A stretch of DNA of 64,000 nt from Meconema thalassinum (GCA_946902985.2 OX336389.2:790624979-790688978), one strand, 5' to 3'. Shown: positions 9,897 through 21,204, counted from the first letter of the stretch. Notes: generated by a model not told the origin, from the letters alone. Made by a program: numbers and translations.

Positions 9897-10392
9897 CTAT
9901 GTGAATGCGAATACATATAAAATCACTAACCTATTCAAAAAGCAAGGCATAAAGATAGCTTTCACGACGAAAAACACAACCGCTAGGCACCTCCTAAATA
10001 GTAATCTAAATAAACGTGACCCGTATTCAAGGTCAGGGGTATATTCTATAACGTGCCAAGACACCGATTGTCAAGCTAATTACATCGGGCAGAGTGGAAG
10101 GCGAGTAGACACACGTTATAATGAACATAGAAATGCGATAAGATACGGAACACATTCAGCCGTGTGCGAACATATGTGTGACGCAGGGCATAGCTTTACC
10201 AACATAGAGTCGGACCTTAAAATAATCCATCACGAATCGAAAGGCAGAGCTCTTGACATAAAGGAAGCAATCGAGATACACCTAGCCAAACGAAACAATC
10301 CCAACAATCTAAATGAACACACGTTCATGGAGAGCTCACCCCTCTTCACGCTACTAAAAAACACACCCTGTCGGAAACAAAACACAATTTAG
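9847..10392 (+). pseudogene. 5'-truncated PLE ORF (GIY-YIG part), right arm
   Basis: Mirror image of 9351-9896, with the same truncation point at residue 647, the same GIY-YIG residues and the same stop. The two truncated copies overlap at the palindrome centre, where about a dozen T residues abut GAGAAAAAATTTGCGCG. Confidence 0.9.
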
Positions 10393-10958
10393 CGACACAG
10401 CCAAGCTAGATAAAAAAGGGGGGAAATTAGGGGGTTTTTAATAGGTAAATGTTATCTGGATCAGGTGTACGATGTACCTTTCTTCTGCAATAAACCAAGG
10501 CCCATATTAGAGGCAGTATTAAAGGTGCCGGGACGTCCTCATAAGACCGTCAACGCTTAGTTCGAATGGGTTATGCTCCACGCGTGGCGAGGACTAATCC
10601 ACGGTCTTTAATAGTTGTAGATCCACCTCATTCAATAACATACATCTTATCTAGGTTGGCAACACCTCACATAAACACATCGCGATCACTCCCCACAGCA
10701 CGTAGGGACAGGGGGGGAAGGCAGGGAAAAACCAGTCGTTAAGATAACCACCGCAGTCGTCCGCACAGCGAGTTCAAGTGAGCACGGAAACTGCGAATAG
10801 CTGTAGTACGGAAGACAATCAGATAAGTAGTTAGCCTAAAATTTTTATAGTTTAACCATAGTTTACAACCATATAATCTCTCTAAAGTACAATCTCCGGA
10901 TAGCCATCACCATTTAGCATTTCACCTAACATATATACTGCATTTAGCATACACTGAC

Positions 10959-10982
10959 AGTTGCAGTACCAATACTGCAACT
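10959..10982 (+). repeat. Perfect 10-bp hairpin in PLE pLTR
   Basis: AGTTGCAGTA and TACTGCAACT are perfect complements separated by CCAA. The hairpin is retained in all four pLTR copies. A structural role in the RNA, upstream of the ribozyme, is possible but inferred. Confidence 0.7.
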
Positions 10983-11051
10983 AAATAATTGTACATATTG
11001 TAAATATTTTCACCTGTATTTCAAACATAGATTTTATAGCCTAAGTGTATT

Positions 11052-11092
11052 GGATCTGATGATGATCGCTTGACGATCGAAACTGGTCATCC
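11052..11092 (+). ncRNA. Hammerhead ribozyme in PLE pLTR (right inner)
   Basis: Helix I is GGAT (11052-11055) with ATCC (11089-11092). The core CTGATGA is at 11056-11062, helix II GATCG/CGATC at 11064-11068 and 11074-11078 with loop CTTGA, and GAAA at 11079-11082. Helix III is reduced to C83/G86 and A82/U87 with a two-base loop. Cleavage is predicted after GTC (11088). One unpaired U (11063) sits at the base of helix II. The product 5' end lies about 128 nt before the ATG at 11217. Confidence 0.88.
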
Positions 11093-11216
11093 TAGTGTTT
11101 TATTAATCTCATGTAATTTATTTCAGGATTAGGGCATAACCCATCTCTTTTGGGTACATTCGTGTTGACCGACTGAAAAGCACTAAACTCTTGTTTACTA
11201 AGGCAACACTGAAAAT

Positions 11217-13667
11217 ATGGCTTCAAACACCACAATGTTCACGGCTAGTCAGGCAAATCGTGAAGCCAAGAAATTCAAATCACTCAGGCTTAAACTCATG
11301 AATTTAGACAAGTCAATTTGGTTCAACAAAAAATGTATAGAACTAAACCTCACCCCTAAATACGTACCAATTAAAACCGTACCGAACACACCAGCCTCGA
11401 TCATTTCAACTAAACAAGCCAAAGCGCTTTGGATAAAAAACGAATTAAGATTTGCATACATAAGAAAGCAAAAAATTAACCAACAATTATACGACATTCA
11501 ATTGCAACTAAGTAATTTCTGGCACGCAGCCCAATGGGACAGCTTCACCGAACACCTACATGACACCATCAAAATCAGAGCAACGAGGAAGCATGAAACG
11601 CTAGAAAATAAATTAAGAAAACTAGGAGAAACACAGAACCATCAATCTAACGAACAACACACGAATAACAATGAATTCAATTTCCACAGCAGAGTAAACA
11701 ACAGAACGAACGTAACCTTTTCTCAAGGTGAAATGAATATGTTAGACAAAGGTTTGAAATACAACTGCACAGACGCACACACGAACCACAATATAAAACA
11801 GTTAATCACAGATATTGAAATAGCCAGTCACAAGCTCCCAGCAGAAGACAGGGAATTAACCAAAAATCTCGCCACCAACGAAGCCAAAAAAATCCTCAAA
11901 CGAGAGGGCGATAGCAATAACATTCAAAACAACAAACAAATCAAAGAAATAAAGTCGTTGAAACAAAAAATAAAAGAACATGGCTTAATCATCACAAAAG
12001 CAGATAAGGGAAACACTACAGTAATTTTGAATAAAACAGAATACATTGAAAAAACAGTCGAATTCCTAAACAACAACGAAATCAAGGAATTAACAAAAGA
12101 CCCCACCAACAAATTCCAAAAACAAATAAAAAGTGCGCTAAAAGAAACAGAATACATACTGACCAAAGCTGAAAAATCAAAACTAATAAACATGAACCCG
12201 AAAATACCGTCATTGAGGGGACAACCAAAAATACACAAAAAGGAATGCCCAATGAGACCAATAGTCAATTGTAGGAATGCCCCTAATTACAAAATCAGCA
12301 AAGAGTTACTAAAAATCTTAAAATGCCGTCTTTCCAACGACAAAAACAACTCTGTAAAGAACACAACAGAACTAGTAACAGCATTGAACACCCTACAAAT
12401 GAAACCTAGCTTCAGGCTAGTATCCTTCGACGTAACTAACATGTACACCAATATTCCGATTATTGAAGCAATCAACACTATCGAAAACAACTTAAAATCC
12501 AACAATTCGGTAAAAGAAATTGAAGAGATTGTGAGATTACTGAGGGTCGTTCTCACCCAAAACGTGTTTCAATTCGACAATAAAATATACACACAGAGAG
12601 AAGGCCTAGCAATGGGATCGCCACTAAGTGGGTTAATCGCTGACATCTTCATCAATGCACTAGAAAATGCGTTCTTAGAAAAGACTTCAACAAAGGGAAT
12701 AGTAATATGGAAAAGATACGTAGATGATGTAATTTGCATCTACGATACTGAACTAACAAGCGAAGAAACAATTCTCCAATCCATTAATAGCCTTCACCAT
12801 TCTATCAAATTCACTAAGGAATCCGAAATAGACCGGAAAATAAATTATCTCGATATAACTATTGAACGTAAAGACAACGACCTTTCATATTCCATATTCC
12901 GGAAAGCAACACAAACCTCGCATGCAATCGACAATCAGTCTAATCACCCCAGTACGCACAAACTAGCGGGTTTCAATTCAATGGTGCACAGGGCTTTAAA
13001 CATACCCATGTCAAAAGACAACTATAATAAGGAAATAAGAACTATTATGCAAATAGCAAAGGAAAACAACTTCTCGCCAAGCAAAATAAATCAAATTATA
13101 GCCAAACATAAAAATAAAGATAAAACGATTCCCAAACCGGACAGTAATGAGAAAAAATTTGCGCGTTTCAACTATGTGAATGCGAATACATATAAAATCA
13201 CTAACCTATTCAAAAAGCAAGGCATAAAGATAGCTTTCACGACGAAAAACACAACCGCTAGGCACCTCCTAAATAGTAATCTAAATAAACGTGACCCGTA
13301 TTCAAGGTCAGGGGTATATTCTATAACGTGCCAAGACACCGATTGTCAAGCTAATTACATCGGGCAGAGTGGAAGGCGAGTAGACACACGTTATAATGAA
13401 CATAGAAATGCGATAAGATACGGAACACATTCAGCCGTGTGCGAACATATGTGTGACGCAGGGCATAGCTTTACCAACATAGAGTCGGACCTTAAAATAA
13501 TCCATCACGAATCGAAAGGCAGAGCTCTTGACATAAAGGAAGCAATCGAGATACACCTAGCCAAACGAAACAATCCCAACAATCTAAATGAACACACGTT
13601 CATGGAGAGCTCACCCCTCTTCACGCTACTAAAAAACACACCCTGTCGGAAACAAAACACAATTTAG
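11217..13667 (+). CDS. Penelope-like reverse transcriptase / GIY-YIG endonuclease, full length
   Basis: Second intact 816-residue copy, in the opposite orientation to 6076-8526. I found no residue difference between the two. RT blocks: ADKGN near 262-266, D405 in the FDVTNMY motif, MGSPLSG, and YVDD at 501-504. The nuclease carries GVY699-701 and YIG714-716, with R721 and E775. A lysine/asparagine-rich N-terminal 250 residues lacks a recognised fold and may bind nucleic acid. The preceding pLTR supplies the ribozyme-processed leader. The downstream pLTR has an extra A/G-rich stretch near 13690 that is not in the other copies. Canonical Penelope-group PLE proteins are of similar size, so this copy looks complete. 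Confidence 0.95.
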   Translation: MASNTTMFTASQANREAKKFKSLRLKLMNLDKSIWFNKKCIELNLTPKYVPIKTVPNTPASIISTKQAKALWIKNELRFAYIRKQKINQQLYDIQLQLSNFWHAAQWDSFTEHLHDTIKIRATRKHETLENKLRKLGETQNHQSNEQHTNNNEFNFHSRVNNRTNVTFSQGEMNMLDKGLKYNCTDAHTNHNIKQLITDIEIASHKLPAEDRELTKNLATNEAKKILKREGDSNNIQNNKQIKEIKSLKQKIKEHGLIITKADKGNTTVILNKTEYIEKTVEFLNNNEIKELTKDPTNKFQKQIKSALKETEYILTKAEKSKLINMNPKIPSLRGQPKIHKKECPMRPIVNCRNAPNYKISKELLKILKCRLSNDKNNSVKNTTELVTALNTLQMKPSFRLVSFDVTNMYTNIPIIEAINTIENNLKSNNSVKEIEEIVRLLRVVLTQNVFQFDNKIYTQREGLAMGSPLSGLIADIFINALENAFLEKTSTKGIVIWKRYVDDVICIYDTELTSEETILQSINSLHHSIKFTKESEIDRKINYLDITIERKDNDLSYSIFRKATQTSHAIDNQSNHPSTHKLAGFNSMVHRALNIPMSKDNYNKEIRTIMQIAKENNFSPSKINQIIAKHKNKDKTIPKPDSNEKKFARFNYVNANTYKITNLFKKQGIKIAFTTKNTTARHLLNSNLNKRDPYSRSGVYSITCQDTDCQANYIGQSGRRVDTRYNEHRNAIRYGTHSAVCEHMCDAGHSFTNIESDLKIIHHESKGRALDIKEAIEIHLAKRNNPNNLNEHTFMESSPLFTLLKNTPCRKQNTI

Positions 13668-14532
13668 CGACACAGCCAAGCTAGATAAAAAAAAGGGGGA
13701 AAAAAAAAAAAAGGGGGGAAATTAGGGGGTTTTTAATAGGTAAATGTTATCTGGATCAGGTGTACGATGTACCTTTCTTCTGCAATAAACCAAGGCCCAT
13801 ATTAGAGGCAGTATTAAAGGTGCCGGGACGTCCTCATAAGACCGTCAACGCTTAGTTCGAATGGGTTATGCTCCACGCGTGGCGAGGACTAATCCACGGT
13901 CTTTAATAGTTGTAGATCCACCTCATTCAATAACATACATCTTATCTAGGTTGGCAACACCTCACATAAACACATCGCGATCACTCCCCACAGCACGTAG
14001 GGACAGGGGGGGAAGGCAGGGAAAAACCAGTCGTTAAGATAACCACCGCAGTCGTCCGCACAGCGAGTTCAAGTGAGCACGGAAACTGCGAATAGCTGTA
14101 GTACGGAAGACAATCAGATAAGTAGTTAGCCTAAAATTTTTATAGTTTAACCATAGTTTACAACCATATAATCTCTCTAAAGTACAATCTCCGGATAGCC
14201 ATCACCATTTAGCATTTCACCTAACATATATACTGCATTTAGCATACACTGACAGTTGCAGTACCAATACTGCAACTAAATAATTGTACATATTGTAAAT
14301 ATTTTCACCTGTATTTCAAACATAGATTTTATAGCCTAAGTGTATTGGATCTGATGATGATCGCTTGACGATCGAAACTGGTCATCCTAGTGTTTTATTA
14401 ATCTCATGTAATTTATTTCAGGATTAGGGCATAACCCATCTCTTTTGGGTACATTCGTGTTGACCGACTGAAAAGCACTAAACTCTTGTTTACTAAGGCA
14501 ACACTGAAAATATGGCTTCAAACACCACAATG
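13668..14532 (+). repeat. PLE pLTR, right outer copy with read-through end
   Basis: It matches the other pLTRs but continues past AAACTCTTGT through GGCAACACTGAAAAT and the first codons of a next ORF, stopping at ACACCACAATG before the TSD. The left terminus lacks this extra segment. It has an extra homopolymer-rich stretch near 13690-13712. Confidence 0.85.
14347..14387 (+). ncRNA. Hammerhead ribozyme in PLE pLTR (right outer)
   Basis: Identical to the motif at 11052-11092, offset by 3295 bases. Together with the inner copy it would release a unit-length RNA spanning ORF plus pLTR. Confidence 0.87.
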
Positions 14533-14544
14533 TCTTCCACGTAT
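14533..14544. repeat. 12-bp TSD (TCTTCCACGTAT), right of PLE composite
   Basis: Partner of 5262-5273. Confidence 0.9.
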
Positions 14545-15095
14545 CATAAATATTCCTGATAAAATCCAGCGCGCTGCGATGCAACATGACACCCTGTGCA
14601 ACTTCGCTTATAAAAGTAGCTCTTAGACCGCTGTCTGGTGAGGATGGAGAAATAATACCAAGTCGTCACACTGCATTCTAAGGCAGTAACTTGTAGCAGT
14701 TTTACCCTTGTAACGAACAGATACCCTTTTATTCTTCTTCGTAATATTATCATTATTATTATTAATAATAATAATAATTATTATTATAATAATATCATCT
14801 TGGGTTCGATTCATGGCCGAGGGAATCAGATTTTTTTTATTGTGGTGGAAAATTCAATGACACTATCTGTCGTACGACATTGGCTATTAAAGATATCTCG
14901 TATGCCATTTGGTGACTACGAGACAATATTAATTACATCTCTGACACTTATTGCCCAATAGACTTCTAATACCGTTGTTAGATGGGAATGCAAACGGAAC
15001 GTCGAAATTACAGAGCAGATCACTTAGATGGCTCCCTCTTTAAAGAGCAATACCAGGTAGTTGAGGCAATACAATTATTATTAATATTATTAGCA
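14545..15095. other. Intergenic DNA without recognised gene
   Basis: It continues the target sequence interrupted by the PLE. It contains an ATT/AAT microsatellite with inverted symmetry at about 14748-14795. Short ORFs here show no family signature. Confidence 0.6.
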
Positions 15096-16022
15096 TATTT
15101 TCATTTATGAAAAAAATAGGCTTATGAGATAACCTTTTGTCCGTGTGTGTGACCCCCCCTCCCCCCTAATAAAACCTAAACGGCTGGAGCGATTTCAATG
15201 AAACTCAGCAAGGACATAATACTACTTCATCTGACCCGGACCGTGTACTTCAAATTATAATACTCCTCACCAATCCAACATGGCGGCTGTGCGGCATTCT
15301 ATATCTCCGAAACTACTACTAATATCACCCTGCAATTTTGTATGGTGATAAAGGGCACTACTAAGAGGTCACCTATGTGACTTTAATAAACCTGGAAACC
15401 AGAAACTAGAAAACGAACATGGTGGCCAAGCGAAGTTGAAACATTTAAATAGATGTTTATCGCGATCTAACCATTTGAGCGCAGTAAAACGTGGTACAGC
15501 AAATGTTTATAATCATTGTAAAGCACTGACATCTAATTTAGTTCAATTGTTTAAATAACCTCAAGATTGCGGCTGTGCGAAATTTTTAAATTAATTTTTA
15601 TTTCCTGTATCCTAATCATGCGATCGAGGTCAACGTTTAAATAATTAACCTACGCAATAATCGTCATCTAACAGCACATAACTCTATGGCCTACATATAA
15701 AAAATCCAACATGGCGACCATCCGAAATATTTAGACTATTTCAATATCTACTAATCTATGATAGCAATCAAACTGATTTTTTTTATGTTGATAATGCCTA
15801 TTAACATTAGTTCACCTAAGGGACTTTCAATAACCTGATGAGCACAAATCCAACATGGCGTCGGTGGGAAATTTTATAACGTTCCTCTCGATTTAACCAT
15901 CCAAGCGCAGTGAAACTTGATACCATTGATGGTTATACAAATTTTAATCCACGGAAAACAAATTTATTTCAAGTGTTTTCACAACCTCAATATGGGGGCT
16001 GTGCGAACATTTAAAATCTCGC
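15096..16022 (-). mobile_element. Helitron/Helentron-like non-autonomous repeat, copy H3
   Basis: It is read on the minus strand. The 3' end at the left has a TTTTCATTTATGAAAA hairpin, TAGGCTTATGAGAT and CGGAC preceded by a short GT/C-rich tract. Modules with CCAACATGGCGGC, GATATCACCCTG and ATTTAAAT blocks follow. It is interrupted near 16022 by the 3' end of copy H4. Confidence 0.6.
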
Positions 16023-17302
16023 TTTTAGCCTATTTTTATTTTATGAAAAAAAAAAGACTTATGAGATCATCTTTTGACCATGGGAGTGTATGTGTGTGTG
16101 TGTGTGTGTGTACCCCCCCCTAATAACTTCTAAACGGCTGGACCGATTTCAATGAAACTCAGTAAGGTCATAGTACTATATTGACCAACCCCGACCGTGC
16201 CCTTAAAATTTTAATTCGTCTCACCAATCCAACATGGCGGGTGTACGAAGTATTTCACCGGCATTCTATTTCTCCGAAACTATTACTGATATCACCCTGA
16301 AATTTTGTACGGTGATAATGGGCACTACTAGACGTTTACCTATGAGATTTTCAAAAACCTATTGACTACAAAACGAACATGGCGGTCAAACGAAGTTAAA
16401 ACATTTAAATAAATTTTTGTCGCGAATTAACCATCCGAACGCAATAAAACTTGGTACACCAAATTGCACATTGCAATACATTGGCATCCAATTTAGTTCA
16501 ATTGTTTACATAATCTCAAGATGGCGGCTATGCGAAATATTTCACTGGCATTCTATATCTCCGAAACTATTACTGATATCACCCTCAAATTTTGTACGGT
16601 GATAAAGGGCACTACTACAAGTTCACCCTTGAGACTTTCAAACACCTGTCAACTACAAAACGAACATGGTGGCCAAGCTAAATGTATACTTTTAAATAGT
16701 TTTTTCTCGCGATTTAACCATCCAAACGCTATGAAACTTGGTACAACAAATGTTTAAACACATTGTAATGCACTAGTATCTAATTTTGTTCAATTGTTTA
16801 CATAACCTAAAGATAGTGGCTTTGAGAAATATTTCTCCGAAACTATTACTGATATCACCCTGCAATTTTGTACGGAGATAAAGAGTACTACTAGAAGTTC
16901 ATCTATGAGACTTATAAAACCCCGTAAAATACAAAACGAACATGGCGGCCAAGTGAAGGTGAAACATTTTAATAGACTTTTATCGCCATCGTAGTGAAAT
17001 ATGGTACAGTAAATGATTATACACATTGTAATGCACTGGAATCTAATTTAGTTCAATTGTTCACATAACCTCAAGATGGTGGCTGTGCGCATTTTTAAAA
17101 TTAAGTTTTTATTTCTTGTGTATTAATCACGCGATCGAATTGAACGTTTGAATAATGAACCTACGCAAAAATCATCATCTAATAGTACATAGCTCGATGG
17201 TCTACATATATATAAATCGAACATGGCGACCAACCGAAATATTTAGACGGTTCTCAATATCTACTAATATATGATAGCAATCAAACTGAAATTTTGTATG
17301 TT

Positions 17303-17319
17303 GATAGAGGCTATGGACA
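17303..17319. repeat. 17-bp TSD of RTE insertion, left
   Basis: GATAGAGGCTATGGACA occurs here and again at 18287-18303. Confidence 0.88.
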
Positions 17320-18286
17320 CAGGTTAGAAGCAGCGTTGGACTTACAGATTGGATTCCGGTTCGAGTTGGTTTACACCAAGGTTTGGCTTTAAGTCCTTAT
17401 CTGTTTGACCTAATTCTGGACGAAATGTCTTGTGGATTTAGAGACCAAGCCCCCTGGTGCATGATGTTTGAGGACGACATTGTGTTGTGTAGTACCACCA
17501 AAGATGTCATAGAGGAAAAACTGGAACAGTGGAGGGCAGCCTTGGAAGGCAGAGGACTCAGGATTAGCAGGAAGAAGACGGAGTATATGAGGTTCAATAC
17601 AGATCAAGACTGTGAGATCAGAATGCAAGGGGAAACGTTAAATAGAGTGGATGAGTTCGAATACCTGGGTTCGGTGGTGACTGGAGATGGAAATCTGGAT
17701 GTGGAAGTGTCACACAGGATTAAGGTAGGACGGATGAACTCGAGGAAAATGCCAGGAGTGCTCTGTGACCGCAGCATCAAGCCTAAGGTTAAGGAGAAAG
17801 TACATAAAACTGTCGTAAGACGTGCATTGCTGTATGGCTCTGAAACATGGCTCTGTACGCAAAACGCACACAAACAGGCTTGGCGTCACGGAAATGAAAA
17901 TGCTCAGGTGGATGAGTGGAGTGACTAAGCGTGACAGAGTGGAAAATATCAAAATAAGAGGAACATTGAAGGTTGTGGAAATATCTAAGAAGATACAAGA
18001 AAAGCTACTTCAATGGTACGGGCATGTGAGAAGAAGGGAGGAATCCTACGTGGGGAGGAATATGCTAGACATGCAAATACAGGGAGTGAGAATGCGAGGC
18101 AGACCTAATCGAAGATGGATGGATTGTGTACGGGAGGACCTCAGAGAAAAACAGTTGTCAGAAGAGGATGTGCATGACCGGGTTAAATGGAGGAGAGCTG
18201 TCTGAAACATCGACCCCACATAGGAGTGGGAATAATGTAAAGAGAAAGAAGAAGAAGAAGAAGAAGTAGAAGAAGAAGAAGAAGAA
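17320..18286 (+). mobile_element. 5'-truncated RTE-type LINE
   Basis: Truncated copy bounded by a 17-bp TSD. It encodes the C-terminal part of an RTE reverse transcriptase and ends in a (GAA)n tail (18243-18288), as RTE elements end in a short tandem repeat. It lies within a Helentron-like repeat, so it is younger than that repeat. Confidence 0.88.
17383..18205 (+). pseudogene. RTE reverse transcriptase, C-terminal half, frameshifted
   Basis: The first frame (17383-17928) starts in the RT palm with LSPYLFDLILDEM. The catalytic box reads FEDD where FADD is usual (Ala to Glu next to the Asp pair), followed by RKKTEYM and VDEFEYLGS. A frame change near 17870 moves the reading to 17822-18205, with TEMKMLRWMSGVTKRDRV, LLQWYGHVRRR and GRPNRRWMDCVREDL. 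The last two blocks are diagnostic of the RTE C-terminal region. The fingers, motif A and the whole endonuclease are missing. It is non-functional. Confidence 0.88.
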
Positions 18287-18303
18287 GATAGAGGCTATGG
18301 ACA
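18287..18303. repeat. 17-bp TSD of RTE insertion, right
   Basis: Partner of 17303-17319. Confidence 0.88.
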
Positions 18304-18790
18304 TAAGTTCACCTATGGGACTTTCAATAACCTGGTGAGCACAAATGCAACAAAGCGGCGACGCGAAATATAAATAATGAAATGGACGTTTCTCGCGATT
18401 ATACCATCCGAGCACAGTAAAATATGGTACGGTAAAAGCTTATACAAATTTTAATCTACTGCCATCTAATTTCTTTCAAGTGCTTTCATAACCACAAGAT
18501 GACAGCTGTGCGAAATTTTAAAATTTTCTTTTGTTGTGTCCTAATCATGCGATTGAAGTTTGAATACTACACCTACACAATAATCTTCACGTAATAGTAC
18601 ATAACTCTTAAGTCCTACATACATAAAAATCCAACATGGCGACCATCCGAAATATTTAGACGGTTCTCAATATCTACAAATCTATTACAGAATCAAACTG
18701 AAGTTTTGTATGTTGATAGAGGCGATTGACATACAGTGAGAAGGATATTATTTGAAAATAGGCTATTTAGTTCTTCACGGAACTACTTGT

Positions 18791-21202
18791 TATTTTTCTC
18801 GTATCCTATAAATTTTGTAGCTTGCTTTTCGTAAATCATAGAAGCCGTGCATTGAATTTTCTATAAATAAATTCCCGTGGTTCGATACAGAAAGTTGCCG
18901 TCTCGCGGGAGGAGTCCTAAACGCCGATATTGAAAGCTGTATATTCTAGCACATAACTTCTCATTGCAATGGTGTTGGTGAAGACACTTGTTGTGAATCA
19001 AAGCTATTTAGTATATTGCACGCAAAATCCTTGTAATAGGCAGGAGAATTGTAATGGAAAAGACCAGTGGGATATATGAAGATGTGCTATTTAGTTCTTC
19101 AAGGAGCTACTTGTTATTATTATGTGATTAAAACTGAGTAAGGGGTGTACTTCCTATGAGACCCCGCTAATAGGAATGTTGTGAAAGCCACGACGCCTTC
19201 CAAGTGGAGCGCCGTTGGCGTCAGGGTGGCTCTTAAATTAACTCGTCTAATCAATTAGAGCTTATTTGGCAACAAGGCGAAGCGAACAAGTGACCGATAA
19301 AATGTTATGGACATGCTCCTCTTCCCCAGACATATATTGTAAGTGAGACTGGTGTAAGGAGTGTGGTGCAGCTACTATTCAACTTCTCCGAGAAGAGAAT
19401 CTTCGGAGTTCTCCAAGGCAACGTGATGACAAATGGAGTTCAGAAACATGTATAGTTGAAGTAGCATTGAAGCTCGTCTGAATAGAAGTTTGATGTCGAA
19501 TGTTCTTTCTAGTTGGAAATAATATTGATGTCATCCAAGCTTTGTCCTCGGAATCTCGTCTGCAATCGTCAAACAGTCGTATAAAATGTAAATCTACTAC
19601 TCTGGTTTCAGACAATTACTGGGTCTGGGATGAGGGATGCCCCATTTAGCACATTCAATGATCACACGGCGATAAAATGATGTCCACATTCAGCATAACA
19701 CGTCAGTGGACTATCACAAGGTATTTGGCCATGTGATGATGAGCAGTTACAACTGAGCTTCGGGAGGCAAACATTAGAAGATACGTGTTAGATTCCCACC
19801 TCAGATGTCCCGTAACTTTTAATTTAAAAAATTAAATAAATTTAATATTTGCCTCATAAATGGGCATCATTTCTAATAAATTACAATTACTCATAAATTA
19901 TAAATAAAAATATCTAAGAACATGACAAAGGCTCTTCTTAATCTCTCGGTGATTCCATGAATCATCCAAAGATCTGTCTAGTACATAGACCTTACCCAAA
20001 CCTCATAGAAAGGTAGGAAGTCTAACTACAGGTATCTAAATACTAATTTAAATTTTATAGAACAGTTTTCATTAAGTTTGTTTCCTGAAACTTGACGATA
20101 ATGAATTTAGGTTAAGACTTAAAAGGATTGAAAATGTGAATATAAGAATATTAAGACCGGCATTTAACTATAAAACACTTCTCCAAATATAAATGTTTTC
20201 ACACATTAAAAAACGATGAATTTCCTCGTTCGCAGCGCGCCAGATGATTGAAGAAAATCACTAAGCATCCCCTTTCCAAATGTACAATGTTGTACGCATT
20301 CTTGGGCACAGGTTCAAAAGTCTCACTCCCCAACTACCAGTAGACACGAGTAAGAACAGTGGAGATAATGTATCTCGCACACAGGGTTCCAGGATTCAGA
20401 AGCCACATTTGCATATACAGTAATGTAGAGTCACAGAATATATAGTAATACTACAAATACACTGAAGTTCTCGGCTTAAAAGCCATAGCCTACTTATCAC
20501 ACAGCAAAAAACTAGTGCCGATGTTCTCTCGCACATGAGATAAAAGTCCTCGTCTGACACACGTCATCATTTCTGTAATCATAGAGATTTATTTATTTAT
20601 TTATTTATTTATACATCTCTATGATGAATACAATTTATTACGTTGCATACGCATAATATCACCCATTTCTGAAATGTATATACAGTAGGCCTAACCTTCA
20701 AAATAAAATTTGATCAAGAAACATTTAGGTTATAAACCTTGATATCAATGGGTTCCTGTTATTTAAATATGCCTTCAATATCGACAACAGACGATCAACG
20801 CAAAGTAACACCATCATATTACACTAATCGTTCTTCCCACTCTACACCCAGTTCTTGCATGTTTAGAAAAATACTTACACCGTTAATGTAATTAACTAGA
20901 AGAGGCAAACTGATAGAGCTTTCTATGAGAATGTCGACTTTTTTGAATATAGTCTTACAACTTGATGAGTACCGGTACTACTACTATTTATAGAACATAC
21001 TTTATAGAAGAGATTTACGCTTGAAACTTCACATATTCTAGTTAATATCAGCATTTCCTCTCGCACAGAATTATTCATATTGTCAGAAAATTATACATAA
21101 ATGATTTTGTAACATATCCTATTTACCGTTTATTTGATAAACTTTGAAGGACTTTTCAATAGCAATCTATGTTGAATTAACTTTTTAGTGATAATTAGTA
21201 TA
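18791..21202. other. Intergenic DNA without recognised gene
   Basis: No coding sequence is recognised. A second Helentron-like 5' end, AGTTCTTCAAGGAGCTACTTGTT, lies at about 19090-19115 with no body attached. A (TTTA)n tract at 20588-20614 is flanked by an 11-bp perfect inverted repeat, ATCATAGAGAT/ATCTCTATGAT (20579-20589 and 20614-20624). The rest is AT-rich and unremarkable. Confidence 0.6.
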
Positions 21203-21204
21203 TA

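Larger units (their letters stand above)
10393..11216 (+). repeat. PLE pLTR between truncated and full copy, right arm
   Basis: Mirror of 8527-9350. It includes the CCCCCCAC-rich segment near 10705, the AGTTGCAGTA/TACTGCAACT hairpin (10959-10982), the hammerhead (11052-11092) and the start context of the full ORF. Confidence 0.85.
5274..14532. mobile_element. Palindromic Penelope-like retroelement (four copies, tandem plus inverted)
   Basis: Two arms mirror each other around about 9870. Each arm, read outward, holds the 3' 0.52 kb of a 5'-truncated ORF, a complete pLTR-like segment of about 0.82 kb, a full 816-codon ORF, and a second pLTR. Full and truncated copies are therefore in tandem within an arm, and the arms are inverted. 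Tandem copies with shared pLTRs and inverted arrangements are known for PLEs. The arms look nearly identical. The visible differences are an extra A/G-rich stretch near 13690-13712 and about 46 bp of extra read-through sequence at the right end. Intact identical ORFs suggest a recent insertion. Confidence 0.93.
16023..18790 (-). mobile_element. Helitron/Helentron-like non-autonomous repeat, copy H4 with nested RTE
   Basis: The minus-strand 3' end is at about 16025 (hairpin, then GACTTATGAGATCATC and a GT microsatellite at 16088-16112). The 5' end is near 18767-18790 (AAAATAGGCTATTTAG, then hairpin AGTTCTTCACGGAACT, then ACTTGTT). Between them lie at least six modules with AACATGGCGGC or AAGATGGCGGC blocks. 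An RTE fragment sits inside (17320-18286). Confidence 0.65.

Noticed and set aside
9351..10392. Two short GIY-YIG genes as free-standing endonucleases
   Set aside because: They are truncation products at the palindrome axis. Their first codons derive from the opposite arm, and the rest is identical to the full PLE protein.
14748..14795. Possible hairpin terminator in the ATT/AAT tract
   Set aside because: It is a microsatellite with chance symmetry, and there is no gene upstream.
17397..17998. Minus-strand ORFs opposite the RTE fragment
   Set aside because: Antisense shadows of the RT frame.
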